Assembly (NCBI GenBank): GCA_010909725.1
Contig: JAACMV010000024.1
Span: forward strand, 1,116,001 to 1,180,000
Origin: Picochlorum sp. 'celeri'
Lineage: Eukaryota; Chlorophyta; Trebouxiophyceae
Direction: 5' to 3'
DNA: 64,000 bases
Numbering within the stretch: the first letter of the stretch is position 1; each line of letters begins with the position of its first letter. The notes beneath the pieces are model-generated. The model saw only the letters and a list, made by a program, of their open reading frames with translations, had not been told where the DNA came from and did not search any database. Shown here piece by piece: positions 20,319-30,244 of the stretch. The translations under genes were made by a program, and so were the position numbers.

Positions 20319-22094
20319 CTACACCTTTTTATCCTGTGTAGCAATGACAAATTCGGTCAGTAAAAAGCCAAATCCGCTGGCCAAGTAACATGCTGGGACG
20401 AGCAACATGGCGTTCTGTAAGTCTGTCTTTGATGCGATCAATGCGACGGCCAAAGGCCCTAATCCTCCAATAACATTTCTAATGCTTAAATGAACTGCGC
20501 TTCCTGTGGATCCCAACCCTGGGGGAGAGACCTCTCTGACGGCAACAGCAGCTGGAGCTCTCCATGCTTCTGACAAGGCAAACCCAATCAACAGAGCTGC
20601 AAATGATTGCTTATAATCAGGGGCGAGAATTGAGAGGGCAATAAATGGAGCTGCTGCTATATTAGCGCCAGCAGTAATCCACCCTCTTCCCCCGATTCTA
20701 TTCAACCAATCACCTAGAATTCCAGCACCCACACCACCAATGAGGCCACCAACTGGAATCACAACAGCAAGAAGAGGAGCATACGTCTCAGGCGATAGCT
20801 CATACACGCGTTGATAAAATGTTGCTTGCCATGCAACGAGAGCCCAAGATCCAACATCATTGAACGTCGATGCAATTGTGAGGGACAAGAAGGCAGGGTC
20901 ACGGATAAGCACCTTGAGCTTGTCCATGCTTTCTGCCAACGATTGGGTGGTGGATATCTGTTCCGGCGCGGGCGCAACCAAAGCCTCTGATGACATTGTT
21001 CGAGACAGAAACCTCGAGGATTTGATCGGATCTCCAAGAAACCCTTTATTTCTAGGCCTCGTTTCATCAATTGTAAGAAAGCAAAGGACAGCAATAACAA
21101 TCCCTGGAGGCCCCAACCAAGACAGTAATTGCCTCCACGCTCCAAATGCCGATTCCAGAGCAACTCCCGCATCTCCAACATCTTGAGTATATGTAAAAAT
21201 GGGAGACACAGCTGCATAATCACCCTGTGTATACATGATTGTGACAAGTGACAGGTCCACCTTGTCCAATGGGACCAATGTATATGCAATATCTAAATTC
21301 TCCATGATACCCTGAGGCACCCCTAATTTTCCAGCAATGACAAGAGCTGCAAACGAAAAAGCTCTTCCTACATAAATAGCCGAGTTATACACCGCCATTG
21401 CTGTTGTACGACCTTTTGGAAACATTTCAGGAATGAGAGAGAAACAGATTGGGTTCTGGGTCGCCTGTGCAGCCGCAAATCCAATCCTCGCTGCAAGAAG
21501 CTCACCAAACCCAGACGCTTTTGATGCTAAAAGCGTCAACACACTCCACGCCATGATGCCAAAACTGAGCAGCCGTGGTCTATCAACTCTATCTGCCAAG
21601 AGCCCCATGGGCACCAAAGCAACCGCATATAATATCGTATACCCAGCCGTCAACAATGCTCCCTGACTATCTTGAAGATGCAAATCACTTGATATAATCG
21701 GTAACAAAGCAGGTAATGCGAAACCCGTCGTTGAATGATGCAAGTATGCGACAGACAAAATCAGCAGTCCCCACACAGCACCAATGTTGGGACCCTTCTT
21801 TTCCTCCTCCTCCTCCTCCCCAAACGGAACCTTTTCCACAGATTTCGAAAAATCAATTGGCACATAATCATTCTTCACCACCGCTGCTGCTTTCTTCCGT
21901 GGCCGCGGTTGCTGCGCTGCTGCCCTAACCTCGAGACCTCTGCATCCACGGTTGCCCCCCACTGCAGCGTTCAAAACAGCCACACGCCGTCTCGGAATAC
22001 CCACCCATGTCCTCGACACCAAATCCAACTGTATAAATAAATTAATAATATCACTCTTGAATGAATTCAATCGCCTCAGCGCTGTATCGGACAT
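20319..22094 (-). CDS. Spinster-like MFS transporter, possibly plastid-targeted
   Basis: 591 aa, open from ATG 22094. The core is a twelve-helix major facilitator of the spinster type: GYTILYAVALVPMGLLADRVDR matches the conserved loop 2-3 motif, and ARIGFAAAQATQNPICFSLIPEMFP resembles spinster helix 4. An unusual hydrophilic loop of about 60 residues (roughly 265-325) sits between the two halves' early helices. The first 100 residues are basic and Ala/Arg-rich, with VRAAAQQPRPRKKAAA followed by an acidic stretch before helix 1, suggestive of a plastid transit peptide. Substrate unknown; spinster homologues carry lipids such as lysophospholipids or sphingosine phosphate. A very short AT-rich stretch near 22020-22045 could hide an intron, so the extreme N-terminus is uncertain. 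Confidence 0.85.
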   Translation of the reverse strand: MSDTALRRLNSFKSDIINLFIQLDLVSRTWVGIPRRRVAVLNAAVGGNRGCRGLEVRAAAQQPRPRKKAAAVVKNDYVPIDFSKSVEKVPFGEEEEEEKKGPNIGAVWGLLILSVAYLHHSTTGFALPALLPIISSDLHLQDSQGALLTAGYTILYAVALVPMGLLADRVDRPRLLSFGIMAWSVLTLLASKASGFGELLAARIGFAAAQATQNPICFSLIPEMFPKGRTTAMAVYNSAIYVGRAFSFAALVIAGKLGVPQGIMENLDIAYTLVPLDKVDLSLVTIMYTQGDYAAVSPIFTYTQDVGDAGVALESAFGAWRQLLSWLGPPGIVIAVLCFLTIDETRPRNKGFLGDPIKSSRFLSRTMSSEALVAPAPEQISTTQSLAESMDKLKVLIRDPAFLSLTIASTFNDVGSWALVAWQATFYQRVYELSPETYAPLLAVVIPVGGLIGGVGAGILGDWLNRIGGRGWITAGANIAAAPFIALSILAPDYKQSFAALLIGFALSEAWRAPAAVAVREVSPPGLGSTGSAVHLSIRNVIGGLGPLAVALIASKTDLQNAMLLVPACYLASGFGFLLTEFVIATQDKKV

Positions 22095-22280
22095 CTATCC
22101 ATTGATACACATGTGACATTATAACCCACACACCTTCATCCTCACTGGACTCCCATGATTCAATTCAACCACAACCATAAATCAGTTGTTTTAATACCCA
22201 CGTAATGAATGCCTCAGGCAACAAATACGCCACACATCAAGCCTCCTATGTTATTTAATGTAGCATAAATGATACTCGTC

Positions 22281-22305
22281 GTAGTATCCTCGAATTCGAT
22301 ACTAC
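22281..22305. repeat. Inverted repeat GTAGTATC / GATACTAC
   Basis: Perfect 8-bp arms separated by nine bases whose centre is TCGAATTCGA, itself nearly self-complementary. No transcript or terminator role can be assigned. Confidence 0.7.
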
Positions 22306-22446
22306 CCTAGGCGTAGCAGTATTATCCTATGAACATGTAAATAATACTTTTTTTTAAAGAAAGCTACAGTGATGGCGTCGGATACCCTGATCATCCGACA
22401 GATCTTCTTCCTCGTTCCAATCTCAGTCTCGGCATGTAGCACTACC

Positions 22447-22470
22447 AGAGAGAGATGCACATCTCTCTCT
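22447..22470. repeat. Perfect 10-bp stem-loop of GA/CT type
   Basis: AGAGAGAGAT, loop GCAC, ATCTCTCTCT. Strictly complementary arms with a four-base loop, followed by a further CT run. It belongs with the other GAGA/GATC palindromes at 20183-20202 and 53973-53999. Confidence 0.75.
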
Positions 22471-22650
22471 CTCTTATTTTTATATGAATACTACACATCG
22501 AGCCATGTTTCGATTCACATATTACACACCACAATCCCCTATATAAATATGTTTTCATAGGAGTATATACATAATAATGATACGTATGCACCATCCTTGA
22601 AAGGCAAAAATCAATCACACGTGGGTCAAACACCACACAGATGGAGTACA

Positions 22651-22677
22651 TTAATCAATCAATCAATCAATCAATCC
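22651..22677. repeat. (AATC)n microsatellite at the 3' end of the CUE gene
   Basis: About six tandem copies of AATC. The last copy supplies the TGA stop codon of the CUE-domain gene on the minus strand, so repeat-length change could alter the 3' UTR but not the protein. Confidence 0.8.
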
Positions 22678-23309
22678 TCCTTTGTCCAATCATTCGATTC
22701 CTCATCATCCAACTCATCAACACTCTTAAGAGGTGCTGTGCCTGAAACCTGTTCTTGCGTCGCCCCACCACCTCGCTTCTTTGCACCACGCATATTCTGC
22801 GACCCTCCAACAACCACCTGTCCCTTTTTATCACGCGTTGTAAACTTCTCCATCTCTTCCTTGGTCAATTCCTCTTCCTCCGGCCCGAAAAGTAATTCAG
22901 GTATCAAGTCACCCAAACCACCGATGGCATCTGCCACGCTATCCATGCCCTGTATCAATTGCAATCCCAAATTGGCAACTCCATCTGTAATAGAGTCCAG
23001 GGACCAGTCGTCCGCTTGAGCTGCTCCGCCTTCGGATTCGCCAAAGACGGTGGACCAAAGGGATTGTTCCTGTTCAATAGCTTTATCGTCTCCGTAATAT
23101 TTATCCTTCAACGAAGACAATGAAGACGAGTTAGAGACCAGAATAGTGACTGTAGATGAATCAGAACAACCTCAAAAACCCACCTGAAGAGCCTTTCGAG
23201 CTCGATCGAAATCATTATCGTACAAAATCAATGCTTCTTTAACGACTCTTTCCTCTAATTCAGGGAACTGTCGCTTCAATTTATCGAAGCGTTCAATATC
23301 CAGTCCCAT
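22671..23309 (-). CDS. CUE-domain protein (ubiquitin-binding, unknown role)
   Basis: Two exons, 23309-23184 (42 codons) and 23105-22671, phase 0, donor GTGGGT, acceptor TTGAAG; about 186 aa. Exon 1 encodes a small helical domain with FPELEERVVKEALILYDND and RARKALQ, the pattern of CUE/UBA ubiquitin-binding domains. Exon 2 begins DKYYGDDKAIEQEQSLW and is otherwise low-complexity, with an acidic EEEELTKEEMEKF segment and a Gly-rich basic patch. No catalytic or membrane motif. It is probably an adaptor in ubiquitin-dependent traffic or repair, but that is only inferred from the CUE fold. The gene was recovered by joining the two frames; the intron is 78 bases. Confidence 0.75.
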
Positions 23310-23706
23310 GGCGTCCCAGGGTCGGATGGAAACGCTTCAGAATGATTTTTTTGATCGTATTTCCTAGTAATTACTCACTTTTGAGTCAAATAGATTGCAA
23401 ATAATGTATAAATGCGAGGATGTGTGTCCTTAGATGACCATACTCGCAGTGCAGCGGAATCGTTTTCTATTCCACCTCTCAACGGATTCAAGAACACGTA
23501 GAGAGATTGAGATTTAAAACAATTCAAATAAAATGGATATGGCTGATGTGGGGGCAGAACGGAGTCGTTTCAGTGGAGATTGCATCGCTTGTGTTTTTTT
23601 TCCATGATGATGGCATGGGTGGTCTTCTTGTACAAGAAGAAGAAGAAGAAGAAGAGACATGGTTTTTTGTCTGTTTGAAACGCCACAAGAATTGGTATTA
23701 CAGAGA
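23310..23706. other. Intergenic gap with GAA microsatellite
   Basis: About 400 bases, promoter of the CUE gene and 3' flank of PRP6. Contains (GAA)n at about 23634-23655. No gene supported; the short frames here have biased, repeat-driven composition. Confidence 0.4.
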
Positions 23707-26491
23707 TTACACATGTGCGTGATCGTCAAGGTGTTCAGCAACACGTTTCAATATGTCAGTGGATGTAGCTGTCTTGTTCTCGGGTTTCTTGGCAATGGAT
23801 TGCCACTGTTCTCCATGGTGGGGGTCGGCAGCTGTGCACTTGTCAATGACCTGTTGTGCAGACTCTTCTGTGCCGTATTGGCATTCAAATTTATACAAGG
23901 CAGCCCAAAAGTCTCCAATATCGCTGTTCAATGCAATTGCTCTGTTGAGCCAGGTTCGGGCTTTGTCGATTTTTCTATCGTGCCAGAAGAATTTGGCAAC
24001 AGCGGCAATGACATGAGGATCATCATGACAGCGCTTTAATGCATCTATGGATCTCGATTTTCTCGATGTTCTGGGTGCACAAAGGAGGTACTCGGCCCAC
24101 AGAATGCCACTCTTTGGGCATTCTTGAAGAGCTCTTGCCATGAGGCTATCTGCTGCCTGGGCATTGCCATTTCTAATTTCAGTTCTGTATGCGTGGAGCC
24201 ACAACTCTTCGTGCTTTGGATTTGTAAGACGAGCTTTCTCAAGGATTGCTCGGGCTTTGGGAACTGATGTGTGGTGTTCTTCGAAGCGAGCCAATGCGAC
24301 CCAGATGGGAATCGAATGAGGACACTCTTTGACTCCAACAGAGTAGGCTGATTTGGCAGCATCCTTGTTGCCAGCAGTCTCTTCCATTTGTCCGAGCATG
24401 ATGTGGAGTTTCCAGGCAGTAGGATATTTCCGTATTCCTTGCTGAAGGATATCTCTTTGAGCAGTCGTATCGCCAGCAAATCTCTCCAAGATGGCACTCT
24501 TGAGCCACACACGTTCAGAGGATGCCTCTGGGTGCTCTCGGGCTTTAGCCAAAATAATGCGTGCTCTTTCAATCTCCCCGCTTTCGAATTCGACTTTGAA
24601 GGCCGCAAGCCAAATATCTTCTGAATCTGGATTACGAAGGAATGCTTCCTCTAGAATTGAACGAGCTGCTTGGACATCTCCTGAAACCCACTTTTCCTTG
24701 GCAGCCATGAGCCATAAAACTTCTGCCTGAGGACAATGTTGGACACCTCTTTCCAGGATGTCGAACATGACATCTTTCTTTCCGTGCTCTTTTTCCATTG
24801 TAGCTGCTCTTCTCCATATACCTTTTTTTGTTGGAAATGCTTCCAAGGCATGCGAGTATATGGCTCGTGCGGTCTCAATGGACCCATTCTTCACACATTC
24901 CTCTGCATCTGCGATCCAGGTTCGTTTTCTATCCTCCTCTTCAATGTCATGGCCCACCACCTGGCTCACAATCGCACGACAAGTGGCCGTCATTGGAGGA
25001 TCGGACTTTTCAGCAGATTCTGCAGCTTTCATCCACCATTCTCTATCGATGACAACGCCGTGTGATGTCAGGGATTTTATAGCGCGGGGTATGATTTTGA
25101 AGGGTGCACTCTCATGCCCTTGACTCTCTTCAAGTTTTGACGCGGTTATCCAGACATCAGCACTCGTCGGTATTGCTTGCCGAGCTCTATTTAGAATTTT
25201 CTGGGCATTCTTGTAGGTTTCCAACTTGGCCAACGCAAGCCACAACTCTACATGTTGAGGACAGCATTCGACTGCTCTGGACTGCAAAACAAAACACAAA
25301 CATGATGAGTGGTATTGTATGGGCAAACATATAAACAGGACATACCAATAAAATTCGAGCATCGTCCTCGTCAGATATCTCAACAACTGCCTTCCACAAT
25401 CTGACACTGTGAGGAATCCTCTCTAGAGCACGCAGCATGACTCGCTTCTTTGCTGCATCATCCTTCTCTAATTGGGCAGCCTGCATCCAAATATTCACAG
25501 AATTCGGTAGTGCTGCAACACCTCTCGCTAACACGGCTTTAGAATTTTCTACCGTCTGGAGCCTAGCAGCCTCTAACCATATATCTTCAGATCCAGGACA
25601 GAGCTCGCATCCCTTCATGGCCATGTCTCGTGCATCCTGAATCTTCCCAGCAACCTCCTCCAGCCTTGCCGCAGCAATCCACCCTGGTGCATGTTTCGGG
25701 TTTGTATTGATCACAGATTTTAACAGTAATCTCGCCTTTTTTATATCACTGATTTCCGCATCCGACTTTAACGTCACAGATTTCAAATCGGTCAGGTATC
25801 CCTTTGGGTCAACCACTGTCTGCCCACTCACCGAGTCGGATATCCTATCTAATTTTAGCTGCACCACAGTATTCCTCCCCTCTCCTATAGCCGTCAGATC
25901 CGTTGTCGCCCCACCTACGGCGCTAGCAGAAGCATCAAGTGCACTCACTGTTGCATTTCTATCCGCAGCATTGGCAAGCACATTATCAGGCACTGGAACA
26001 AACTGCTCCATTCTTCTCTTCTTAGCTGTATAGTCTCCTATATCTGGAATGCTCTCCCATGCCTCCGCAGCAACCTGACCCAACTGCCTCTTCAAATCTG
26101 AAAACTGCTCACTAATTTTTGGATTCTCCTTTCGAAACTTTTCCAACCCCTCGGCGACTTTGGCTTCCCTCCTTTCCCGTCTCCTCTCATCCATCCTCTG
26201 ATCAATTGCCTGCCATATCTGATCTGCCTCTTTATCCTCTGCATCCATCTTTCCTCCAGCAAACACTCCAGTATCGTTTCCCATAAACGTATCAAACTTG
26301 GAGTCATCCGCTGGGTCGACTGTTGTCGATTCCACCGGCATATCAGGAGCAGGCATGGATGGCCCAATATCAGAACGGGTGGTAAACCCAGCCGCTCCTC
26401 TTCCGACACCAGCCACATACCCAGGTGGAGGCTTTAGTGCATTAAAATCAATTTTCACCCCAGGAGGTAAGATGGGCTTTCGCTGAGCCAT
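23707..26491 (-). CDS. PRPF6: Pre-mRNA splicing factor PRP6 (U4/U6.U5 tri-snRNP)
   Basis: Tri-snRNP bridging protein. Exons 26491-25346 and 25281-23707, phase 0, donor GTATGT, acceptor TTTGCAG, about 906 aa (human 941). The N-terminal PRP1 domain shows [54 protein letters not shown] and [13 protein letters not shown], which bind PRP8 and BRR2 in known structures. From about residue 250 to the end there are many HAT repeats with Trp-x-x-A spacing (for example [29 protein letters not shown]). The ORF start used is the ATG giving [12 protein letters not shown], which fits family starts; an upstream in-frame ATG adds only six residues. No oddities. Confidence 0.96.
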
Positions 26492-26798
26492 GCTGACCCA
26501 AATATTCAATGCAACAAGTTCTTTTGAGAAATTCTTACACCCCCTTAACCTCCTCTTCCGGGCCTATAACACGGTGTATTGAATATTATACAATAATATA
26601 ATAGTTTAAAAGCAAATTTACTCAAATACTCATGGAGCTGAGGCCCATGGAATGAAGTCTTTTGCTTTTAATTCCTTGTTTAGAATATTGGGAAATTCTG
26701 ACAGTTCCAATTTTTGTTTGCTGTGCCCTTTCCAGTATGGCCAGGTATAAAAAATAATTAGAAATTTCTAGTAGCGAACCATTCTAGGGTGCGAGAGG
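26492..26798. other. Divergent promoter between PRP6 and the WW-sulfotransferase gene
   Basis: About 306 bases, AT-rich around 26570-26620. No gene or strong repeat seen. Confidence 0.4.
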
Positions 26799-28943
26799 AT
26801 GACACGCTGCAGCGTGTCGGTGGTGGATCAACGGCAAGGCAGAACAACTCTTGCACGCGTTGTCAGATCGTCAACGTGGGGTCTACAGCGTGCTGTACTG
26901 TGTATAATTTTAGCAATTATCCTTGTATCAGGCGTGAATGCGGACGATCATGGCCAAGGAGAGAAGACGTGTGCACAGTTGATACAGGAGTTTACTCCAA
27001 AATACACAGCTATTCGGGTGTCATCCGAAGGCACGTCAGCTGAAGGAAAGAATCCGTTTGTCTTCTTTCTTCATGTTCCTAGGACTGCTGGCAAAACGTA
27101 TTCGTCATGTTTTCTCTCCACGTCGATGAAACCATCAGAGCGTTGCATGCCTGGGTATGATCATTATAGGTTGCCAATGAGCCAAGATGGTTGTCGATAT
27201 TACGTGAGCCATGATGATATGAGCCTTTTAAGTGTACGTACATAACTATGATAGAACAATGGCGTCGTCTTTGATCGAGATGAGTGGCTATATACCGTGC
27301 AGGAACTAGAGGGGCAGGATGTGGTGGTTGTGACACAGTTACGAGATCCTGTGGAGCGTGTGTTGAGTGCGTACGAGTTTTCTGTGGAAGTTGCTGGACG
27401 GAAAATTCATGAAAGTGACGAAAAGATTGAAAATTTGAAGGCAAACCTGACGACAGTGAACACGTACAATGTCTGGCCATGGTCCTATCTGATTCCCTTT
27501 GCTCGGAGGAATATGCAGGAGCGGATGAAAAAGCTACAAGATGAGTATGATGGACCAGTGCGATTTGAAGAGCATGTTGACCCCAAAACAAATCGTACAT
27601 TCTACTTTGATCCTATAAAAAATGAATCTTTGTGGCAGAAGCCAAAGCCAGAGGAGGTATTAGATCCATATGATAATGAGTTGGTCATGCCTCTGAGAGA
27701 TTGGATTGAGACTCCAGAGGCTAGAGAACTGGTACATAATGGCCACACGCTTCAGATTTTGGGGATAACAAATACATCATTTTGGCCGGAAGCGTCACGA
27801 TTGAGAGAGTGTTTTATTCGGGATGAAGCCTCGAGGGAAGCATTGGCTGCTCTGGCAAAAGAGAAGATGGAGCAGATTCCACATGTGGGATTGCAGAGCA
27901 GGCTGGACGAGGCTGTTGCCTCGCTTGCTGCATCTCTCAAGACAAATATGTCTAGCCCAGTATACAAGAGTATTCCTTTGAAAGCATACTTTTATGATGA
28001 CAAGGATGCTGGGGTGGACTTGAATATGAAGGTTACGTACAACTCCACAGATGAAGGCAATCCACACAAGTCAATCACCGTCTTGGATGCTCGCCGTCTG
28101 ATGCATAATTATTCTTTAGAATCAAGTAGAGTTCGCGCGAAATTGAAGAAACTGGAGCCAAAATTAGCTGGCTTGATTGAGAAGGAAGAGGAATGGTTCC
28201 AAGAATCTGAGAAGGAACGGTCTTCTTCACTTTCTTGGAAACTGAAAAAGCAAGTCATCAAGCCAATTAAAAAGCGTTTCAATTGGATGATCGAGCATGC
28301 AAAAAGCATTTTGTTCAACTCGTATGTCGAAGACGACGATTGGTATTATGACCAAGAAGAACAAGAGATCCTTCGCACGAGTCCATATGATGAGAACATC
28401 ACCCAATTAGATGAGGAAGTGCACGGGCTTCAGAAGCGAGATTTTGTTACACGGCACGACTATCACGAATTGAAAAACATCGATGTAGTGAAAGGGGTTA
28501 CCTTTGGTCCCAACGTCAAGGCACATATACCTTTCCCTGATGATGAGGCACTGTTACCAAACAAAACTGTGGGAGGCAACTATGCCACATGCGCAAGTTC
28601 GGCGCTGAAGAAAGGAAAGAAAAAGAGGAGAAATTCTTTCACACATTTGCAAACTCCCGACGGGAAGAGTTTCTTGTTCTCATCCAAATCTAGAGGGAGA
28701 ATAGACGAAGAAATTTTGGATAGGATTAAAGAATTGAACAAGGCTGATTACGACATCTTGGAATTTGGAACCACACTCTTCACCAAAACTCTAGAACTTC
28801 AGAGAAAGCAAGATGTCCTAGAAGAGATTCCATTTCCCAAGAAGGAAGAGAATAATAATAACAATGTACAGGGGACTGACGAAAATAATAATCCAAATAC
28901 CAACAGCTCACCTCGCGACGACCGTGATCCAACCGAACTGTAA
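26799..28943 (+). CDS. Membrane-anchored sulfotransferase with WW-like insert
   Basis: Exons 26799-27233 and 27303-28943, phase 0, donor GTACGT, acceptor GTGCAG; about 691 aa. A type II signal anchor (AVLCIILAIILVSG, residues about 32-45) places the enzyme in the Golgi lumen. The PAPS-binding 5' loop is FLHVPRTAGKT in exon 1, and the 3'-phosphate motif is TQLRDPVERVLSAYEF at the start of exon 2, as in 2-O/6-O polysaccharide sulfotransferases (PF03567-like); both sites are needed, which supports the join. Between the motifs and the rest of the fold lies a WW-like module at about residues 230-262: HVDPKTNRTFYFDPIKNESLW followed by QKP, where the first Trp is Phe. The C-terminal 330 residues are charged, helical and unlike other sulfotransferases. 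Substrate presumably a cell-surface polysaccharide. Confidence 0.8.
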
Positions 28944-28962
28944 AAGCAATTCATCTTCATTG

Positions 28963-29835
28963 TCAAGTATTACGTTTCAAAGAATGATACTGATCGATCC
29001 AGGCTTGTAAACCAGCCAACTGTCTCGAATTCAATCTCACCCGAGGTCTACCTCGCTTCATCAGTTTGACAACACTTTCTGCACTATCTTCCTCATTCAA
29101 CGCAATCAAAATAGCCCCTAACACGGTGGCACTACGACCATGTCCATGCGCACAATGAACAAACAAGCGCCGCGTATCATTCTTTGTATGCACAGAGTTG
29201 TCATCCGCCCGTCCCATAAAATCCATGGCCCACTCAACAGCCTGCTGAATCATTTCCGGAGTTGGACTGTGCGTATCCCACACAGGAATAAGATGATATC
29301 CATCACAGACCTCTCGAACTCGACACGGTAATTCGCACGTCACATCAATCACACCAAGCTTGACATCATCATCTGTTGGCAGCAGTCCCACATGCGCTGG
29401 CCAACTTCCAAGATACAACCCATCCATTATCCTATCATACTGATTCTCCTCCCCAGAAAGCCTCTCTATATACAACTTGAGCTGCAATAGCACGTGATAC
29501 GGCATCGTGAGAATCCACCGCACAGGATCAATACTCCCATCTCGTGTCCTCTTTCCCAACATCCAGGTAGTATACGGAGCCATCAGACAAGTTGAACATA
29601 CGGATACAATGTACCCCACTGCACACGTTTGATACCCCAAAATCTCAATACCAGCACTCATCCACCCAACATAGGGCAATCGCCGGACAACAGGCACGAT
29701 GTATGGCTTGACTAGGAATACCTGGACAACTGCACACCCAGTCGATATCACAGCCACCAACCCCGACAGCTTGAGACCTGGAAACACCTTCCGAAACCCT
29801 CGTCGTAGAAGACGAAGTAATCCAAACAGCATCAT
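28963..29835 (-). CDS. Membrane-anchored dual-specificity phosphatase
   Basis: Single exon, 290 aa. The C-terminal half is a DUSP/PTP-like catalytic domain with HCAHGHGRSATV: nucleophile Cys228 and Arg234 fit HC(X5)R, and Asp187 in PVWDTHSPTP is a candidate general acid. The start of the domain, RIMDGLYLGSWP, is the usual DSP opening. The N-terminal 120 residues contain two or three hydrophobic segments (about 21-43, 57-85 and 105-118) after a basic start, so the enzyme is probably membrane-bound with the catalytic domain facing the cytosol. Bacterial and algal proteins of this architecture exist, but I know no substrate; PTPMT1-like phosphatidylglycerophosphate phosphatase would be an alternative hypothesis. 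It converges on the sulfotransferase with 19 bases between stops. Confidence 0.82.
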   Translation of the reverse strand: MMLFGLLRLLRRGFRKVFPGLKLSGLVAVISTGCAVVQVFLVKPYIVPVVRRLPYVGWMSAGIEILGYQTCAVGYIVSVCSTCLMAPYTTWMLGKRTRDGSIDPVRWILTMPYHVLLQLKLYIERLSGEENQYDRIMDGLYLGSWPAHVGLLPTDDDVKLGVIDVTCELPCRVREVCDGYHLIPVWDTHSPTPEMIQQAVEWAMDFMGRADDNSVHTKNDTRRLFVHCAHGHGRSATVLGAILIALNEEDSAESVVKLMKRGRPRVRLNSRQLAGLQAWIDQYHSLKRNT

Positions 29836-30244
29836 GATCAGATCACGCCGTGTCTATATGTGGAAGAATACACAGTAAAAAGACCACACTGTGTACACTA
29901 GTCTGTCACCTTTATGGCGTATACTATTGGCGATCTATCAATGCAAACATCGGATCGAAAACATAATCAATCTGATGAAGCAATCGAATACTGTGTGAGA
30001 GCATTCAATCCATACTTGTCCGCGAGATGCCTTTTTTAAATGTCCTCTACGGAAATAAGTACGAAATTTCCTTGTCAAAAATACCAACAAAAAATTGCTG
30101 CAGCAGAGACATATCCAATTCTATTCTTCCAAAAATGAATCCATCATCAAAACTCATACCGAAGCGATTAGAAATCTTCTAATCGCTCCCCGGAACGAAA
30201 AGAAGAAGAAGAAGAAGAAGAGGAATCACAAATTTCTCAGAAGC
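29836..30244. other. Divergent gap with hairpin and GAA microsatellite, no RING exon found
   Basis: About 408 bases upstream of MAT1. I searched it for an upstream MAT1 exon with the RING Cys/His pattern and found none. It includes an 11-bp perfect stem-loop at 30163-30187 and (GAA)n at about 30201-30222. Confidence 0.5.
30163..30187. repeat. Perfect 11-bp stem with 3-base loop
   Basis: AGCGATTAGAA, loop ATC, TTCTAATCGCT. Located 57 bases before the MAT1 start codon, probably in its 5' leader or promoter. Unusually perfect for a random sequence of this length. Confidence 0.75.

Larger units (their letters stand above)
22095..22670. other. Intergenic region with hairpins and an AATC microsatellite
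   Basis: About 575 bases without a supported gene. It holds a hairpin with perfect 8-bp arms at 22281-22305, a perfect 10-bp GA/CT stem-loop at 22447-22470, and the AATC tandem repeat at 22651-22677. A long ATA-rich stretch covers 22530-22590. Confidence 0.55.

Noticed and set aside
20319..20420. Second gene hidden in the GC-richer antisense of the MFS gene
   Set aside because: Antisense frames such as 20759-21289 have no domain-like composition and simply mirror the hydrophobic codons.
26794..26815. A short run resembling the 3' half of U6 snRNA (AGGATGACACGC)
   Set aside because: Only a dozen bases match; there is no U6 upstream domain or T tract, and the ATG within it is a good start codon for the sulfotransferase gene.
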